DNA of 64,000 nucleotides from Affinirhizobium straminoryzae (lineage in GTDB: Bacteria > Pseudomonadota > Alphaproteobacteria > Rhizobiales > Rhizobiaceae). Each line of letters begins with the position of its first letter. The stretch's first letter is position 1. The position numbers were made by a program, and so were the translations under genes. Shown in pieces: positions 1-8,003 of the stretch. The notes below the pieces were generated by a model. It had not been told where the DNA came from. It ran no database searches and saw nothing but the letters and a program-made list of their open reading frames with translations. The stretch covers positions 111,734 through 175,733 of the forward strand of contig NZ_VJMG01000008.1 in assembly GCF_007004135.1 (NCBI RefSeq), read 5' to 3'.

Positions 1-552
1 GGTTCGGCCGGCGCGGAAGCGGTGCGTCATGTCATTCTCTCCGGCGCGGCCGAACCCTTTGGCGTGCGCATGGAAGCCATGCTGTTTGCCGCCGCGCGCG
101 CCGATCACGTCCGCGCCCTGATCCGTCCGGCGCTCGCCGCCGGCAAGGTGGTTCTCTGCGACCGCTTCATCGATTCCTCCCGGGTCTATCAGGGCATTAC
201 CGGCGATCTCGACCCCGTCTTCATCGAACGGCTGGAGCGGGTGGCGATCGACGGCGTGAAACCGGATCTGACCCTGATCCTGGACCTGCCCGCCGCCGAG
301 GGGCTCGCGCGCGCCGGCCGCCGCAGCGCGGCCGCAGCGGCGGGGCAGGCGGTGTCGCCCGACCGCTTCGAGAAGGAAGAGATCGCCGTGCACGAGACGC
401 GCCGCCAGGCCTTTCTCGCCATTGCCGCCGCGGAACCCGATCGTTGCCGCGTGCTCGATGCGGCGCGCGACGAGGCCACGATTGCCGAAGAGATCCTGCA
501 ACTGGTAGAGGCCAGTCTTGCAGAACGGATTGCGGGGACAGGCACGGCATGA
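1..552 (+). CDS. tmk: Thymidylate kinase, 5'-truncated by window edge
   Basis: C-terminal 183 residues of dTMP kinase, which phosphorylates dTMP to dTDP in the cytoplasm. The frame is open from base 1, so the N-terminal P-loop lies outside the window. Visible are the FAAARADH helix and the CDRFIDSS segment (about residues 53-60), the family's DR[FY]xxS motif, followed by the arginine-rich LID stretch ending in DRFE. The stop overlaps the holB start (ATGA at 549-552), so the two are translationally coupled; the tmk-holB pairing is common in bacteria. Identification rests on motifs and neighbourhood. Confidence 0.93.
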   Translation, partial: GSAGAEAVRHVILSGAAEPFGVRMEAMLFAAARADHVRALIRPALAAGKVVLCDRFIDSSRVYQGITGDLDPVFIERLERVAIDGVKPDLTLILDLPAAEGLARAGRRSAAAAAGQAVSPDRFEKEEIAVHETRRQAFLAIAAAEPDRCRVLDAARDEATIAEEILQLVEASLAERIAGTGTA

Positions 553-1577
553 GCGAGGAAGGCCACGGCATTCTGGAGGGTGCGGTTGCGCCGCAGGTCA
601 ATCCGCATCTGTTCGGGCACGCCGATGCGGAAGATTTCCTGGCGCGCTTCTATCGCTCCGGCCGCAGCCACCATGCGATTCTGATCGAGGGACCGGAGGG
701 CATCGGCAAGGCAACGCTCGCCTTCCGCTTTGCCAATCACGTGCTCTCCCATCCGGAGCCTGCCAGCGCGCCCGAACGGCTTGGCGACCCCGATCCGAAC
801 ACGCCGGTCAGTCGGCAGATCGCGTCGGGTGCCTCGCACAATCTCCTGCATCTCACACGGCCGGTGGACGAAAAGACCGGCAAGGCGAAGACGGCGATCA
901 CCGTCGACGAGGTCCGAAGGGCAGGGCACTTCTTTTCCCAGACCTCGGGCACGGGCAACTGGCGCATCGTCATCATCGATCCGGCCGATGACCTCAACCG
1001 CAATGCCGCCAATGCCATCCTGAAAATCCTCGAGGAGCCGCCGAAGCGGGCGCTGTTTCTGGTGCTGAGCCATGCGCCGGGACGGCTGCTGCCGACCATC
1101 CGCTCCCGCTGCCTGCCGCTGAAACTGTCGCCGCTTTCCCGTCCGGATCTGGCCAAAGCCCTAACGTCCCTCGGTCTCGCCCCGGACGGCGGGCGCACCT
1201 CCGAAGACGTGCTCACCGAGGCGGCTGGAAGCGTTTCACAGGCGCTGAAGCTTCTGAACTACGGCGGCACGGAGATCGTTGCCGCCTTCAACGAGGTGCT
1301 GCAATCCTCCGGCCCCGCCGCGCGGCGCGCCATGCACCGGCTGGCGGATGTGCTCTCGGCCAAGGACAATGACGTGATCTTCGGCTTCTTCCTCGATCAT
1401 CTGCGCGAGCATCTGGTGGAGCGCGCGCGGGCCGCCGCCTTTGCCGGCGATCTGGCCGGCGCCGACCGCGCCTCGCGCCTGTCATCCGAGATCGGCGAGC
1501 GGATCGGCATCTCGCAGGCCTACAATCTCGACCGCAAGCAGACGATCCTGTCGCTGCTGGAGGATGTGACGCGGTAG
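549..1577 (+). CDS. holB: DNA polymerase III delta' subunit
   Basis: 342-residue AAA+ clamp-loader subunit, part of the complex that loads the beta clamp for replication. A Walker-A-like [10 protein letters not shown] lies near residue 45. The typical [14 protein letters not shown] helix and TIRSRC sensor region follow mid-protein. I chose the ATG at 549 because it overlaps the tmk stop by 4 nt; an upstream in-frame extension lies wholly inside tmk and is rejected. metG follows after about 90 bp in the same direction. Confidence 0.93.
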   Translation: MSEEGHGILEGAVAPQVNPHLFGHADAEDFLARFYRSGRSHHAILIEGPEGIGKATLAFRFANHVLSHPEPASAPERLGDPDPNTPVSRQIASGASHNLLHLTRPVDEKTGKAKTAITVDEVRRAGHFFSQTSGTGNWRIVIIDPADDLNRNAANAILKILEEPPKRALFLVLSHAPGRLLPTIRSRCLPLKLSPLSRPDLAKALTSLGLAPDGGRTSEDVLTEAAGSVSQALKLLNYGGTEIVAAFNEVLQSSGPAARRAMHRLADVLSAKDNDVIFGFFLDHLREHLVERARAAAFAGDLAGADRASRLSSEIGERIGISQAYNLDRKQTILSLLEDVTR

Positions 1578-1678
1578 CGGGCTGGGGTATCAAACGGAAA
1601 CTTGCTGTTTCGCATCCGCGAAACTTGCGTTAAGACGCGGACCAGAGAACCTGAACAAGAACGGTAATGCTGGCCGCA

Positions 1679-3238
1679 ATGTCGACGAAGACCCCCTACT
1701 ACATCACGACCGCCATCTCCTATCCGAACGGCAAGCCGCATATCGGCCATGCCTACGAACTGATCGCGACCGACGCCATGGCGCGTTTCCAGCGGCTCGA
1801 TGGCAGGGATGTGTTCTTCCTGACGGGAACGGACGAGCATGGCCAAAAGATGCAGCAGACGGCCCGCAACGAAGGCATCACGCCGGAAGCCCTTGCCGAG
1901 CGCAATTCCAATGAATTCCGCGCCATGGGCGGACTGCTCAACGCCTCCAACGACGATTTCATCCGCACCACCGAACAGCGCCACCACCTGACGGTGCAGG
2001 AGGTCTGGCGCCGCATGGCCGCCAATGGCGACATCTACAAGGACAGCTATGCCGGCTGGTATTCGGTGCGCGACGAGGCCTATTACCAGGAAGAGGAAAC
2101 CGAGGTGCGCCCCGACGGCGTGCGCTACGGACCGCAAGGCACGCCTGTCGAATGGGTGGAGGAGGAAAGCTACTTCTTCCGACTCTCGGCCTATGAGGAG
2201 AGGCTGCTTGCGCTCTATGACGCGCAGCCGGATTTCATCGGCCCGTCCGAGCGCCGCAACGAGGTGGTATCCTTCGTCAAGTCGGGCCTGAAGGATCTCT
2301 CCATCTCGCGCACCACCTTCGACTGGGGCATCAAGGTGCCGGACGATCCGAAGCACGTGATGTATGTCTGGGTCGACGCGCTGACCAACTACATCACCGC
2401 CACCGGCTATGTGGACGACCAGAACGGCCCGCGCGCCAAATACTGGCCGGCCGATGTGCATATCATCGGCAAGGACATCATCCGCTTCCACGCCGTCTAC
2501 TGGCCGGCCTTCCTGATGTCGGCGGGTCTTCCGCTACCGAAGCGCGTCTATGCCCACGGCTTCCTGCTCAACAAGGGCGAGAAGATGTCGAAGTCGCTCG
2601 GCAACGTGGTCGATCCAGTCAATCTGGTGAACCATTTCGGCCTCGACCAGGTGCGCTACTTCTTCCTGCGCGAAGTGTCCTTCGGCCAGGACGGCAGCTA
2701 TTCGGAAGAGGCGATCGCCGCCCGCATCAATGCCGATCTCGCCAACGGCATCGGCAATCTGGCCTCGCGCTCGCTGTCGATGATCGCCAAGAACTGCGAG
2801 GGCAAGATCCCGCAGCCCGGCGAACTGACCGACGCGGACAAGGCCATTCTCGCCACGGCCGACGAGGCGATTGCCGTCTGCCGCGAGGAGATGGGCCGCC
2901 AGCAGATCCACAAGGCGGTGGCTGCGATCATCAACATCGTCAACGAGGCCGACCGCTATTTCGCCGCCCAGGAGCCCTGGGTGCTGCGCAAGACGGATGT
3001 GCCGCGCATGGAAACGGTGCTGTGGGTGACGGCCGAAGTGGTGCGCGAAATCGCCATCCTCTTCCAGCCGATCATGCCGCAGTCTGCTGCGAAGATCCTC
3101 GATCTGGTCGCGGTGGCGGAAGAGGATCGCGGCTTCGACAGGCTGGGCGAGGCGGGTCGTCTGCAGCCTGGCACGGAACTGCCGGCACCCTCGCCGGTGT
3201 TCCCGCGTTATGTTGCGCCGGACGCCGACAAGGCCTGA
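1679..3238 (+). CDS. metG: Methionyl-tRNA synthetase
   Basis: Class I aminoacyl-tRNA synthetase charging tRNA-Met. The HIGH motif appears as PHIGHAYE near the N-terminus and KMSKS as [11 protein letters not shown] in the middle; GTDEHGQKM is also characteristic. About 519 residues, the short form without the C-terminal tRNA-binding (EMAP-like) domain. An in-frame ATG at 1667 would add four residues. I prefer 1679 because relatives begin a few residues before the [12 protein letters not shown] strand, but neither start has a strong Shine-Dalgarno. It lies between holB and tatD, a gene order often seen in alphaproteobacteria. Confidence 0.93.
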   Translation: MSTKTPYYITTAISYPNGKPHIGHAYELIATDAMARFQRLDGRDVFFLTGTDEHGQKMQQTARNEGITPEALAERNSNEFRAMGGLLNASNDDFIRTTEQRHHLTVQEVWRRMAANGDIYKDSYAGWYSVRDEAYYQEEETEVRPDGVRYGPQGTPVEWVEEESYFFRLSAYEERLLALYDAQPDFIGPSERRNEVVSFVKSGLKDLSISRTTFDWGIKVPDDPKHVMYVWVDALTNYITATGYVDDQNGPRAKYWPADVHIIGKDIIRFHAVYWPAFLMSAGLPLPKRVYAHGFLLNKGEKMSKSLGNVVDPVNLVNHFGLDQVRYFFLREVSFGQDGSYSEEAIAARINADLANGIGNLASRSLSMIAKNCEGKIPQPGELTDADKAILATADEAIAVCREEMGRQQIHKAVAAIINIVNEADRYFAAQEPWVLRKTDVPRMETVLWVTAEVVREIAILFQPIMPQSAAKILDLVAVAEEDRGFDRLGEAGRLQPGTELPAPSPVFPRYVAPDADKA

Positions 3239-3247
3239 GACATCATC

Positions 3248-4030
3248 ATGCTGATCGATACCCACTGCCATCTGGATTTTGCCGATTTCGACGCCGAGCG
3301 CGACGAACTGGTTCAGCGCGCCCATGCGGCCGGCGTGTCCCAGATGGTGACCATCTCGACGCGGGTGAAGAAGCTTCCGACCCTGCTTGCACTGACGGAA
3401 CGCTATCCCTCCGTGTTCTGCTCGGTCGGCACGCATCCGAACAATGCCGATGAGGAACTGGACGTCACGGCCGACGATCTGGTGCACCTCGCCGAAAGCC
3501 ACGAGAAGATCGTCGCGATCGGCGAGGCGGGCCTCGATTACTTCTACGACACGCAGACGCCCGCCGACCAGCAGACCGGACTTCGCCGTCACATCGAGGC
3601 GGCGCGACGCACGCAGCTGCCGCTCGTCATCCACAGTCGCAGCGCCGACGAGGACATGGCGGCGATCCTGCGGGACGAAACGGGGAAGGGCGCCTTCCCC
3701 TTCATCCTGCACTGCTTCTCCGCCGGACAGGCGCTCGCCGATTGCGGCGTGGAACACGGCGGCTACATCTCCTTTTCCGGCATCCTGACCTTCCCGAAAT
3801 CGGAAGACATCCGGGAGATCGCCAAAACCGTGCCGCTCGACCGGCTGCTGGTGGAAACCGATGCGCCGTATCTTGCGCCCAAGCGCTGGCGCGGCAAGCG
3901 CAACGAGCCGTCCTACGTGGTCAACACGGCCGAAGTGCTGGCCGAGGTGAAGGGCATCTCCTACGAGGAGATGGCGCGGATCACGACGGAAAACGCATTC
4001 CGTTGCTTCTCGAAGATGACCAGGGTGTAG
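3248..4030 (+). CDS. tatD: TatD-family metal-dependent deoxyribonuclease
   Basis: 260-residue TIM-barrel hydrolase of the TatD/YcfH family; members are Mg-dependent DNases linked to DNA repair and quality control. Metal-ligand motifs in order: DTHCHLDF at the N-terminus, GEAGLDYFYD near 90, VIHSRSADEDM near 130, HCFSAG near 155 and ETDAPYLAP near 205. It starts 9 nt after metG ends and is followed almost immediately by an MBL-fold hydrolase, so metG-tatD-MBL is probably one transcript. In many alphaproteobacteria this YcfH-type copy sits in exactly this tmk-holB-metG context. Confidence 0.92.
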   Translation: MLIDTHCHLDFADFDAERDELVQRAHAAGVSQMVTISTRVKKLPTLLALTERYPSVFCSVGTHPNNADEELDVTADDLVHLAESHEKIVAIGEAGLDYFYDTQTPADQQTGLRRHIEAARRTQLPLVIHSRSADEDMAAILRDETGKGAFPFILHCFSAGQALADCGVEHGGYISFSGILTFPKSEDIREIAKTVPLDRLLVETDAPYLAPKRWRGKRNEPSYVVNTAEVLAEVKGISYEEMARITTENAFRCFSKMTRV

Positions 4031-4035
4031 GTTCG

Positions 4036-4854
4036 GTGCAGGGGTTTCGGCAGCGCTTCACCATTCTCGGCTGCTCCTCGTCGCCCGGCGTGCCGCGGCT
4101 CGATGGCGATTGGGGTGCCTGCGACCGGACCGACCCGCGCAACCGCCGCCGCCGTGCCGCCTTTCTGGTGGAGCAGGTCGCACCGGACGGCGCCAAGACC
4201 ACCGTGGTGATCGACACCGGCCCCGATTTTCGCGAACAGATGATTTCGGCCGGCGTAACGCGGCTCGACGCCGTTCTCTACACCCATGCCCATGCAGACC
4301 ATCTGCACGGGATCGATGACGTGCGCGGCTACTTTCACGCCCAGCGTCAGCGCATTCCGATCTTCGCCGATGCCTTTACCATGGAGCGGATCCGCCAGGG
4401 TTTTGGCTACTGCCTGGAGACGCCGCCGGGCGGCAATTATCCGCCGATCGTTCAGCCGAATCTGATCGAGGATCTCACCGCACCGATCGCCGTCAGCGGT
4501 CCGGGCGGCACGATCGCGTTCCGGGCGCATCGCCAGGTGCATGGCGACATTCACTCGCTCGGCTTCCGCATCGGCAACGTGGCCTATTGCAGCGATGTCA
4601 GCGACTTTCCGTCGGAAAGCCTGGACAGCCTGCAAAACCTCGACGTGCTCATCATCGATGCGCTGCAATACAGGCCGCATCCGAGCCATCTGTCGCTGGA
4701 ACAGGCGCTTGACTGGATCGCGCGCCTGAAGCCGAAACGCGCCATCCTGACCCACATGCACATTCCGCTCGATTACCAGACTGTGATGGCAGAGACGCCG
4801 GCGCATGTGGAACCGGCCTATGACGGCCTCAGCTTCGAACTTGACGCGATCTGA
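4036..4854 (+). CDS. MBL-fold metallohydrolase (PhnP-like)
   Basis: 272-residue metallo-beta-lactamase-fold hydrolase with the zinc motif THAHADHLHG (about residues 83-92), an upstream DTGPDFREQ and late HxH segments (LTHMHIPLDY). The GCSSSPGVPR start and ACD..NRRRR insert match the subgroup near PhnP (cyclic phosphate phosphodiesterase); the actual substrate is unknown. I chose GTG 4036, six bases after the tatD stop with a short AGG upstream, because an extension would lie inside tatD. It is the last host gene before the prophage; attL begins about 40 bp downstream. Confidence 0.85.
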   Translation: MQGFRQRFTILGCSSSPGVPRLDGDWGACDRTDPRNRRRRAAFLVEQVAPDGAKTTVVIDTGPDFREQMISAGVTRLDAVLYTHAHADHLHGIDDVRGYFHAQRQRIPIFADAFTMERIRQGFGYCLETPPGGNYPPIVQPNLIEDLTAPIAVSGPGGTIAFRAHRQVHGDIHSLGFRIGNVAYCSDVSDFPSESLDSLQNLDVLIIDALQYRPHPSHLSLEQALDWIARLKPKRAILTHMHIPLDYQTVMAETPAHVEPAYDGLSFELDAI

Positions 4855-4895
4855 GGGCACCACGCCAACCACCTGATCATCTTGGCAAAGCCCAC

Positions 4896-4923
4896 TTGTT
4901 CCATAATCTACCTTATGCTGCAA
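4896..4923 (-). repeat. attL: dif-like XerC/XerD site
   Basis: A 28-bp site. On the plus strand it reads TTGTTCCATAA, core TCTACC, then TTATGCTGCAA. On the minus strand the arms align with E. coli dif: a left arm ending GCATAA (XerC side), a 6-bp core matching 4 of 6, and a right arm beginning TTATG (XerD side). The inner ATAA/TTAT palindrome is intact, so this looks like a fully functional dif. The left plus-strand arm (4896-4906) should be host DNA and the right arm (4913-4923) phage DNA. Confidence 0.8.
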
Positions 4924-4925
4924 AT

Positions 4926-4966
4926 ACCAATTTTTGGTTGTGAAGGCCCTCCCGATGGGAGTGGCC
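4926..4966 (+). other. Two small hairpins at the prophage left end
   Basis: ACCAA/TTGGT (4926-4938, TTT loop) is followed by GGCC-CTCCC pairing with GGGAG-GGCC (4945-4966, GAT loop, one bulged T). They lie between attL and the first phage gene, just ahead of its Shine-Dalgarno (AGGGAG at 4971-4976). They could terminate the host transcript from the MBL gene or be viral DNA structures; no T-run follows. Confidence 0.5.
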
Positions 4967-4984
4967 GCATAGGGAGAAATTGGA

Positions 4985-5557
4985 ATGCAAAGGGTCCTCT
5001 CCGTTTATGATTGGCAGTGCCTGCCTGATGGCGAAGCTGCCGTTATTTCGTCTGATGTCGAGCATCTGCGGCCCGTCAGATTGCGTGTAAACGCCCCCTC
5101 CCCTCTCGCATTGTATGTGAAAACCGAGGATTGCGAGGATGCGATCTTCCTCGCATACGTGCAGGGGCTGGATGAAATCCAGTTCAACATTACCGGGCCG
5201 TACAAGCTGTTCGCCATCGGCGGAGAGCTGTGGTTCGACACTCTGGACGGCACGCGAGCCGATGTTGAGCCCGTCGACGCTACCAGTTTTACGAGCATCG
5301 TTGAAAGGCGCGCTCGCAACCCGGAACTGGAGATTATGGAACGCAAAATGCAGCAGAATATGGAAAGGCGTATGGCTGCGTTGCTCGGTGTCGTCGGTGA
5401 ACGTCTGGAGGAAAACGAACGTGAATTGCTCGCTGCGCGAACGGCTCTTGCTGCTGCAAGTGCAGCGGCACGCGAACAGGACTCAGGATCGGTTTCATCC
5501 GATACACAGTCTGAACAGGCTCCGGGCGGAACAGGCGGGCAATCCGGTGGTGAATAA
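4985..5557 (+). CDS. Microvirus protein of unknown function (scaffold candidate)
   Basis: 190 residues, not recognised. Residues 1-105 look beta-rich (segments such as FLAYVQGLDEIQFNI and GELWFDTL). Residues 108-165 are strongly helical and charged (MERKMQQNMERRMAALL onward) with coiled-coil character. The tail is Gly/Ser/Gln-rich and disordered. The start ATG has AGGGAG 8 nt upstream. It is the first phage gene after attL and overlaps the peptidase gene by 8 nt. A capsid accessory or internal scaffolding role (VP3-like) is possible because no other scaffold candidate of suitable size is present, but this is inference from position and shape. Confidence 0.75.
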   Translation: MQRVLSVYDWQCLPDGEAAVISSDVEHLRPVRLRVNAPSPLALYVKTEDCEDAIFLAYVQGLDEIQFNITGPYKLFAIGGELWFDTLDGTRADVEPVDATSFTSIVERRARNPELEIMERKMQQNMERRMAALLGVVGERLEENERELLAARTALAAASAAAREQDSGSVSSDTQSEQAPGGTGGQSGGE

Positions 5558-6092
5558 CGAACCAGTTGTGAACCATGGCGCGGCTCTCCGCGCCATGATG
5601 AACCGGCCATATCTCGAAAACCCGAAATATGACGAACAGCAATGGCGCGCAAACCGTGAGGGTGCGCACCCGAAAATCCTCGAATTTGAGGAGGCCATGG
5701 TTCGTCGTATGGCGTCCCTCGGGGTGCCAATGTTCGCTCATTGCATCGTGCGCACACCTGCGGATCAAGACGCGGCCTATGCTCTTGGGCGGTCGCGTCT
5801 ACGGGGCTCTGACCCGTATCCGCATAGGTTCGCTGCTGTGGATCTGATCCACTGCAATCGTGGATGGGATCTGCCAGAGATGTGCTGGGACATGATCGGC
5901 CACATCGGGAACGAGGTGGCAAAGCGCCTCTCAATTCCGATTGTTTGGGGCGGTGATTGGGATGGCGACGGCGATAAGAGCGATCAGAAGCTTTACGATC
6001 CGGCTCACTGGGAGCTGGCTCACTGGCGCATGATGGAGCCTGAGCCGCCGCATATGTACAATGCGCGGGGCAAGCTCGTTCGCCGGGAATAA
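5550..6092 (+). CDS. M15-family peptidase, probable phage endolysin
   Basis: About 180 residues related to M15 L-Ala-D-Glu / D-Ala-D-Ala peptidases used as endolysins. Zinc-site signatures: HRFAAVDLI, where the His and Asp fit the HxxxxxxD pattern, then VWGGDWDGDGD followed by DPAHWEL, matching the WGGDW...D..H end of the family. No signal peptide or membrane segment is seen, so release would need the holin-like peptide at 7799. I propose the GTG at 5550, overlapping the previous stop; GTG 5568 and ATG 5595 are alternatives. The longer reading frame back to 5139 overlaps gene 1 out of frame and is not believed. Confidence 0.85.
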   Translation: MNNEPVVNHGAALRAMMNRPYLENPKYDEQQWRANREGAHPKILEFEEAMVRRMASLGVPMFAHCIVRTPADQDAAYALGRSRLRGSDPYPHRFAAVDLIHCNRGWDLPEMCWDMIGHIGNEVAKRLSIPIVWGGDWDGDGDKSDQKLYDPAHWELAHWRMMEPEPPHMYNARGKLVRRE

Positions 6093-6304
6093 TATTCCCT
6101 GCCATTTCGACCAGGCGCACGACTTCTTGTAATTTTATTACTCGAAGTCGGATATTTGTTGCGCAAATCAGCGCGCCAGGTCGGACGATTTCCCACAAAT
6201 CGTAGAAAAATCTTTCGCGACCGCCGCACGCTCGGCGGTTGCGTAGCCCTGCCTGCCTTCCTGACGGATCAACCAAGGATCAAAGGAAGGAAGGCAGGCA
6301 GGGC
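6085..6304 (+). other. Array of six hairpins in the main non-coding region (candidate ori)
   Basis: Six consecutive inverted repeats: 6085-6099 (GGGAATA/TATTCCC); 6120-6150 (CGACTTC/GAAGTCG plus inner GTAA/TTAC); 6154-6168 (ATTTG/CAAAT); 6185-6203 (ACGATTT/AAATCGT, loop CCCAC); 6216-6243 (11-bp stem with one G-T around ACCGCCG/CGGCGGT); and 6246-6304 (17 bp, G6246-T6262 with A6288-C6304, 25-nt loop). They fill the gap between the peptidase and rep genes. In microvirus G4, three adjacent stem-loops form the origin where host primase starts the complementary strand; this array is a plausible analogue. The last stem could also act as a terminator. Confidence 0.7.
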
Positions 6305-6361
6305 GGGCACCACAGACATTCTTGACGATAAGTGCATTTAGTGACACCCGAGCGGGGACGT

Positions 6362-7351
6362 ATGTGCATAGCACCTAATAAACTGGATAATGGCGCCCTC
6401 GTCGGGTGTCGCGTATGCTGGCAATGCCAAGAGCGGAAAATTCTTGATTGGACCGGTCGATGCATTGCCGAAAGTAAGACCAGCACTGCCTGCCACTCCA
6501 TTACCCTGACTTACGGGCGGGGTCTTGAGGGCAAGCACTACGGGGAAGTTTCCCACGAGCGCGCTCATGTGCTGACTTACTCTGACGTGCAGAATTATTT
6601 CAAACGTCTCAGGAAAGCTCGCTTTCCGTGCAGCTATTTCGTCGTAGGCGAATATGGCGGCACAAAAGGGCGCTCCCACTGGCACGCCCTCATATTTTGG
6701 CATGGGCCTGTCCCTGAGCATAAGCTGCGAACAGCCAAATACATGCAACCGCACTGGCACCATGGGTTCTCGTTCTGGGACGATGTAGGCCCTGCGTCGG
6801 TGCGGTATGTCTGCAAGTACGTGCAGAAAGACTTGGACGATGCGGAGGCGCAAGGCCACCTGTCCATGTCGAAAAAGCCGCCGCTTGGAGCACGCTACTT
6901 TGCCGATAGAGCGCAACGGTATGTTGATCAAGGTTTGGCACCTCAAAACCTCTTTTACGCTCACCCGGAAGCGGTCGGAAAAGACGGAAAACCTTTGAAA
7001 TTCATGCTTAGAGCGCGATCTGCTGAATTATTTCTCGAAGAATACATTCGGCGCTGGCGGGGTTATCCGCCTCGCGGCTTTCAAGGTCCGCCATGCCCTG
7101 TCAGGGGCTGGCATTATCCCTCCTCTGAACTGGTGGAGGAATTCGAAGATAAGGGCTACCGCGATCGATATTTTAGCGAAGCGGAATTTGACGAAATGTT
7201 CAGAAACGAAGTTGCGGAGGGTCGCGAGCTATGGCGAAAGCGCGAAATCATCGAAACAGAACAGGAGGCGGACGAATTGGCGGGGATGCTGCGGACGCAG
7301 CGCCTAGCCGATTACGTGACCCGCATGCAGCCCGGCTTTCTGGCGGAATGA
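6362..7351 (+). CDS. Microvirus replication initiation protein (VP4)
   Basis: 329-residue rolling-circle initiator that nicks the viral origin and joins to the 5' end. The N-terminus carries Cys 2, 16, 19 and 22 (MC...GCRVCWQC), the zinc-like start typical of microvirus VP4. The HUH metal motif is GRSHWHALIF (His 106 and 108), and the candidate catalytic tyrosines lie in VRYVCKYVQK (Tyr 149 and 153). I chose ATG 6362 because GCGGGGA precedes it and relatives begin with MC; a GTG at 6332 would add ten residues without a ribosome site. Its stop overlaps the next gene (ATGA). Confidence 0.93.
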   Translation: MCIAPNKLDNGALVGCRVCWQCQERKILDWTGRCIAESKTSTACHSITLTYGRGLEGKHYGEVSHERAHVLTYSDVQNYFKRLRKARFPCSYFVVGEYGGTKGRSHWHALIFWHGPVPEHKLRTAKYMQPHWHHGFSFWDDVGPASVRYVCKYVQKDLDDAEAQGHLSMSKKPPLGARYFADRAQRYVDQGLAPQNLFYAHPEAVGKDGKPLKFMLRARSAELFLEEYIRRWRGYPPRGFQGPPCPVRGWHYPSSELVEEFEDKGYRDRYFSEAEFDEMFRNEVAEGRELWRKREIIETEQEADELAGMLRTQRLADYVTRMQPGFLAE

Positions 7352-7710
7352 CGCGAGACGATCTCGTCAGGGAGGCATTGGCACTCAGCCTGCCGAACGT
7401 CAGACGCCCCCAGGGCGACGCGATTATGTCGCGGCCTCGCCCGACTAATCGACACCTGCTGATTGATCATAAAGCAGCAGTGCGCCCTACCCCGGTATCT
7501 GAATATAGGCGCAACAAAAGCTCAAAGTTAAACTTTGGCTCTTTGTCGCAACCGCTTAGGACTAAAGAAAAATCCCGCACTGAGCCTTTGAAAAAGTCAC
7601 CCGAAAAGGTGCGCGAAGTATTAGGGCCTACTTGTAAAGAACGTCCTAAGCATAACCGGGGAAATGGCGGCTCGCGGTCCTTTATCCCATGGTGCACGAA
7701 AAAACGTTGA
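7348..7710 (+). CDS. Basic phage protein of unknown function
   Basis: 120 residues, strongly basic (many Arg/Lys throughout, ending FIPWCTKKR). It starts in an ATGA overlap with the rep stop, with TGGCGGA just upstream, so it is probably translationally coupled. No known domain is recognised. High charge and likely disorder suggest nucleic-acid binding, for example help in ssDNA synthesis or packaging (a role filled by VP5-like proteins in other microviruses), but this is inference. The longer frame back to 7231 lies inside rep and is not believed. Confidence 0.6.
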   Translation: MTRDDLVREALALSLPNVRRPQGDAIMSRPRPTNRHLLIDHKAAVRPTPVSEYRRNKSSKLNFGSLSQPLRTKEKSRTEPLKKSPEKVREVLGPTCKERPKHNRGNGGSRSFIPWCTKKR

Positions 7711-7721
7711 ATTGATTCGAC

Positions 7722-7739
7722 AGTGGCAAAATTGCCACT
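7722..7739 (+). other. Perfect hairpin between phage genes
   Basis: AGTGGCA and TGCCACT pair around an AAAT loop, 7 bp, in the 88-bp gap between the basic protein gene and the holin-like gene. Only a weak pyrimidine tail (TCTC) follows, so it is a poor intrinsic terminator. An RNA-processing, packaging or replication element is equally possible. Confidence 0.5.
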
Positions 7740-7798
7740 TCTCAGCGATTCGCAAATCAGATTCTAGTGATTCGGCGCTGTCAATACGGAGGCATAAA

Positions 7799-8002
7799 AT
7801 GGTTAAGAAATTCCTAATTGATGTGGCTTGGACTGTTGCCAAGCCTGTTGGCTCGCGCCTTGGTACCGCATTTGCTGCGTACCTGATCGCGAAAGGCGTC
7901 CCCCAGGACGCTGCCGACCAATTGCTTACTGCGCTTGGCGTCCTCGCTGGCCTTACGCTGGATGCAGCGTTGGCCTACGTCTCTAACCGCAAGCGGGTGT
8001 GA
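7799..8002 (+). CDS. Small hydrophobic holin-like phage protein
   Basis: 67 residues: a short basic head, two mainly hydrophobic stretches (about residues 18-32 and 40-60, separated by KGVPQDAADQ) and a basic tail NRKRV. A strong Shine-Dalgarno (GGAGG) lies 8 nt upstream of ATG 7799. Small size, hydrophobicity, charged C-terminus and the presence of a leaderless M15 endolysin in the same genome make a holin or pore former plausible; no sequence motif proves it. It is followed directly by VP2. Confidence 0.75.
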   Translation: MVKKFLIDVAWTVAKPVGSRLGTAFAAYLIAKGVPQDAADQLLTALGVLAGLTLDAALAYVSNRKRV

Positions 8003-8003
8003 C

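Noticed and set aside
5139..5549. N-terminal extension of the M15 peptidase
   Set aside because: It overlaps the 190-residue phage gene in another frame and shows no peptidase similarity.
6246..6304. Insertion-sequence terminal inverted repeat
   Set aside because: The 17-bp stem has only a 25-nt loop and no transposase, and sits in the phage non-coding region; a structural element fits better.
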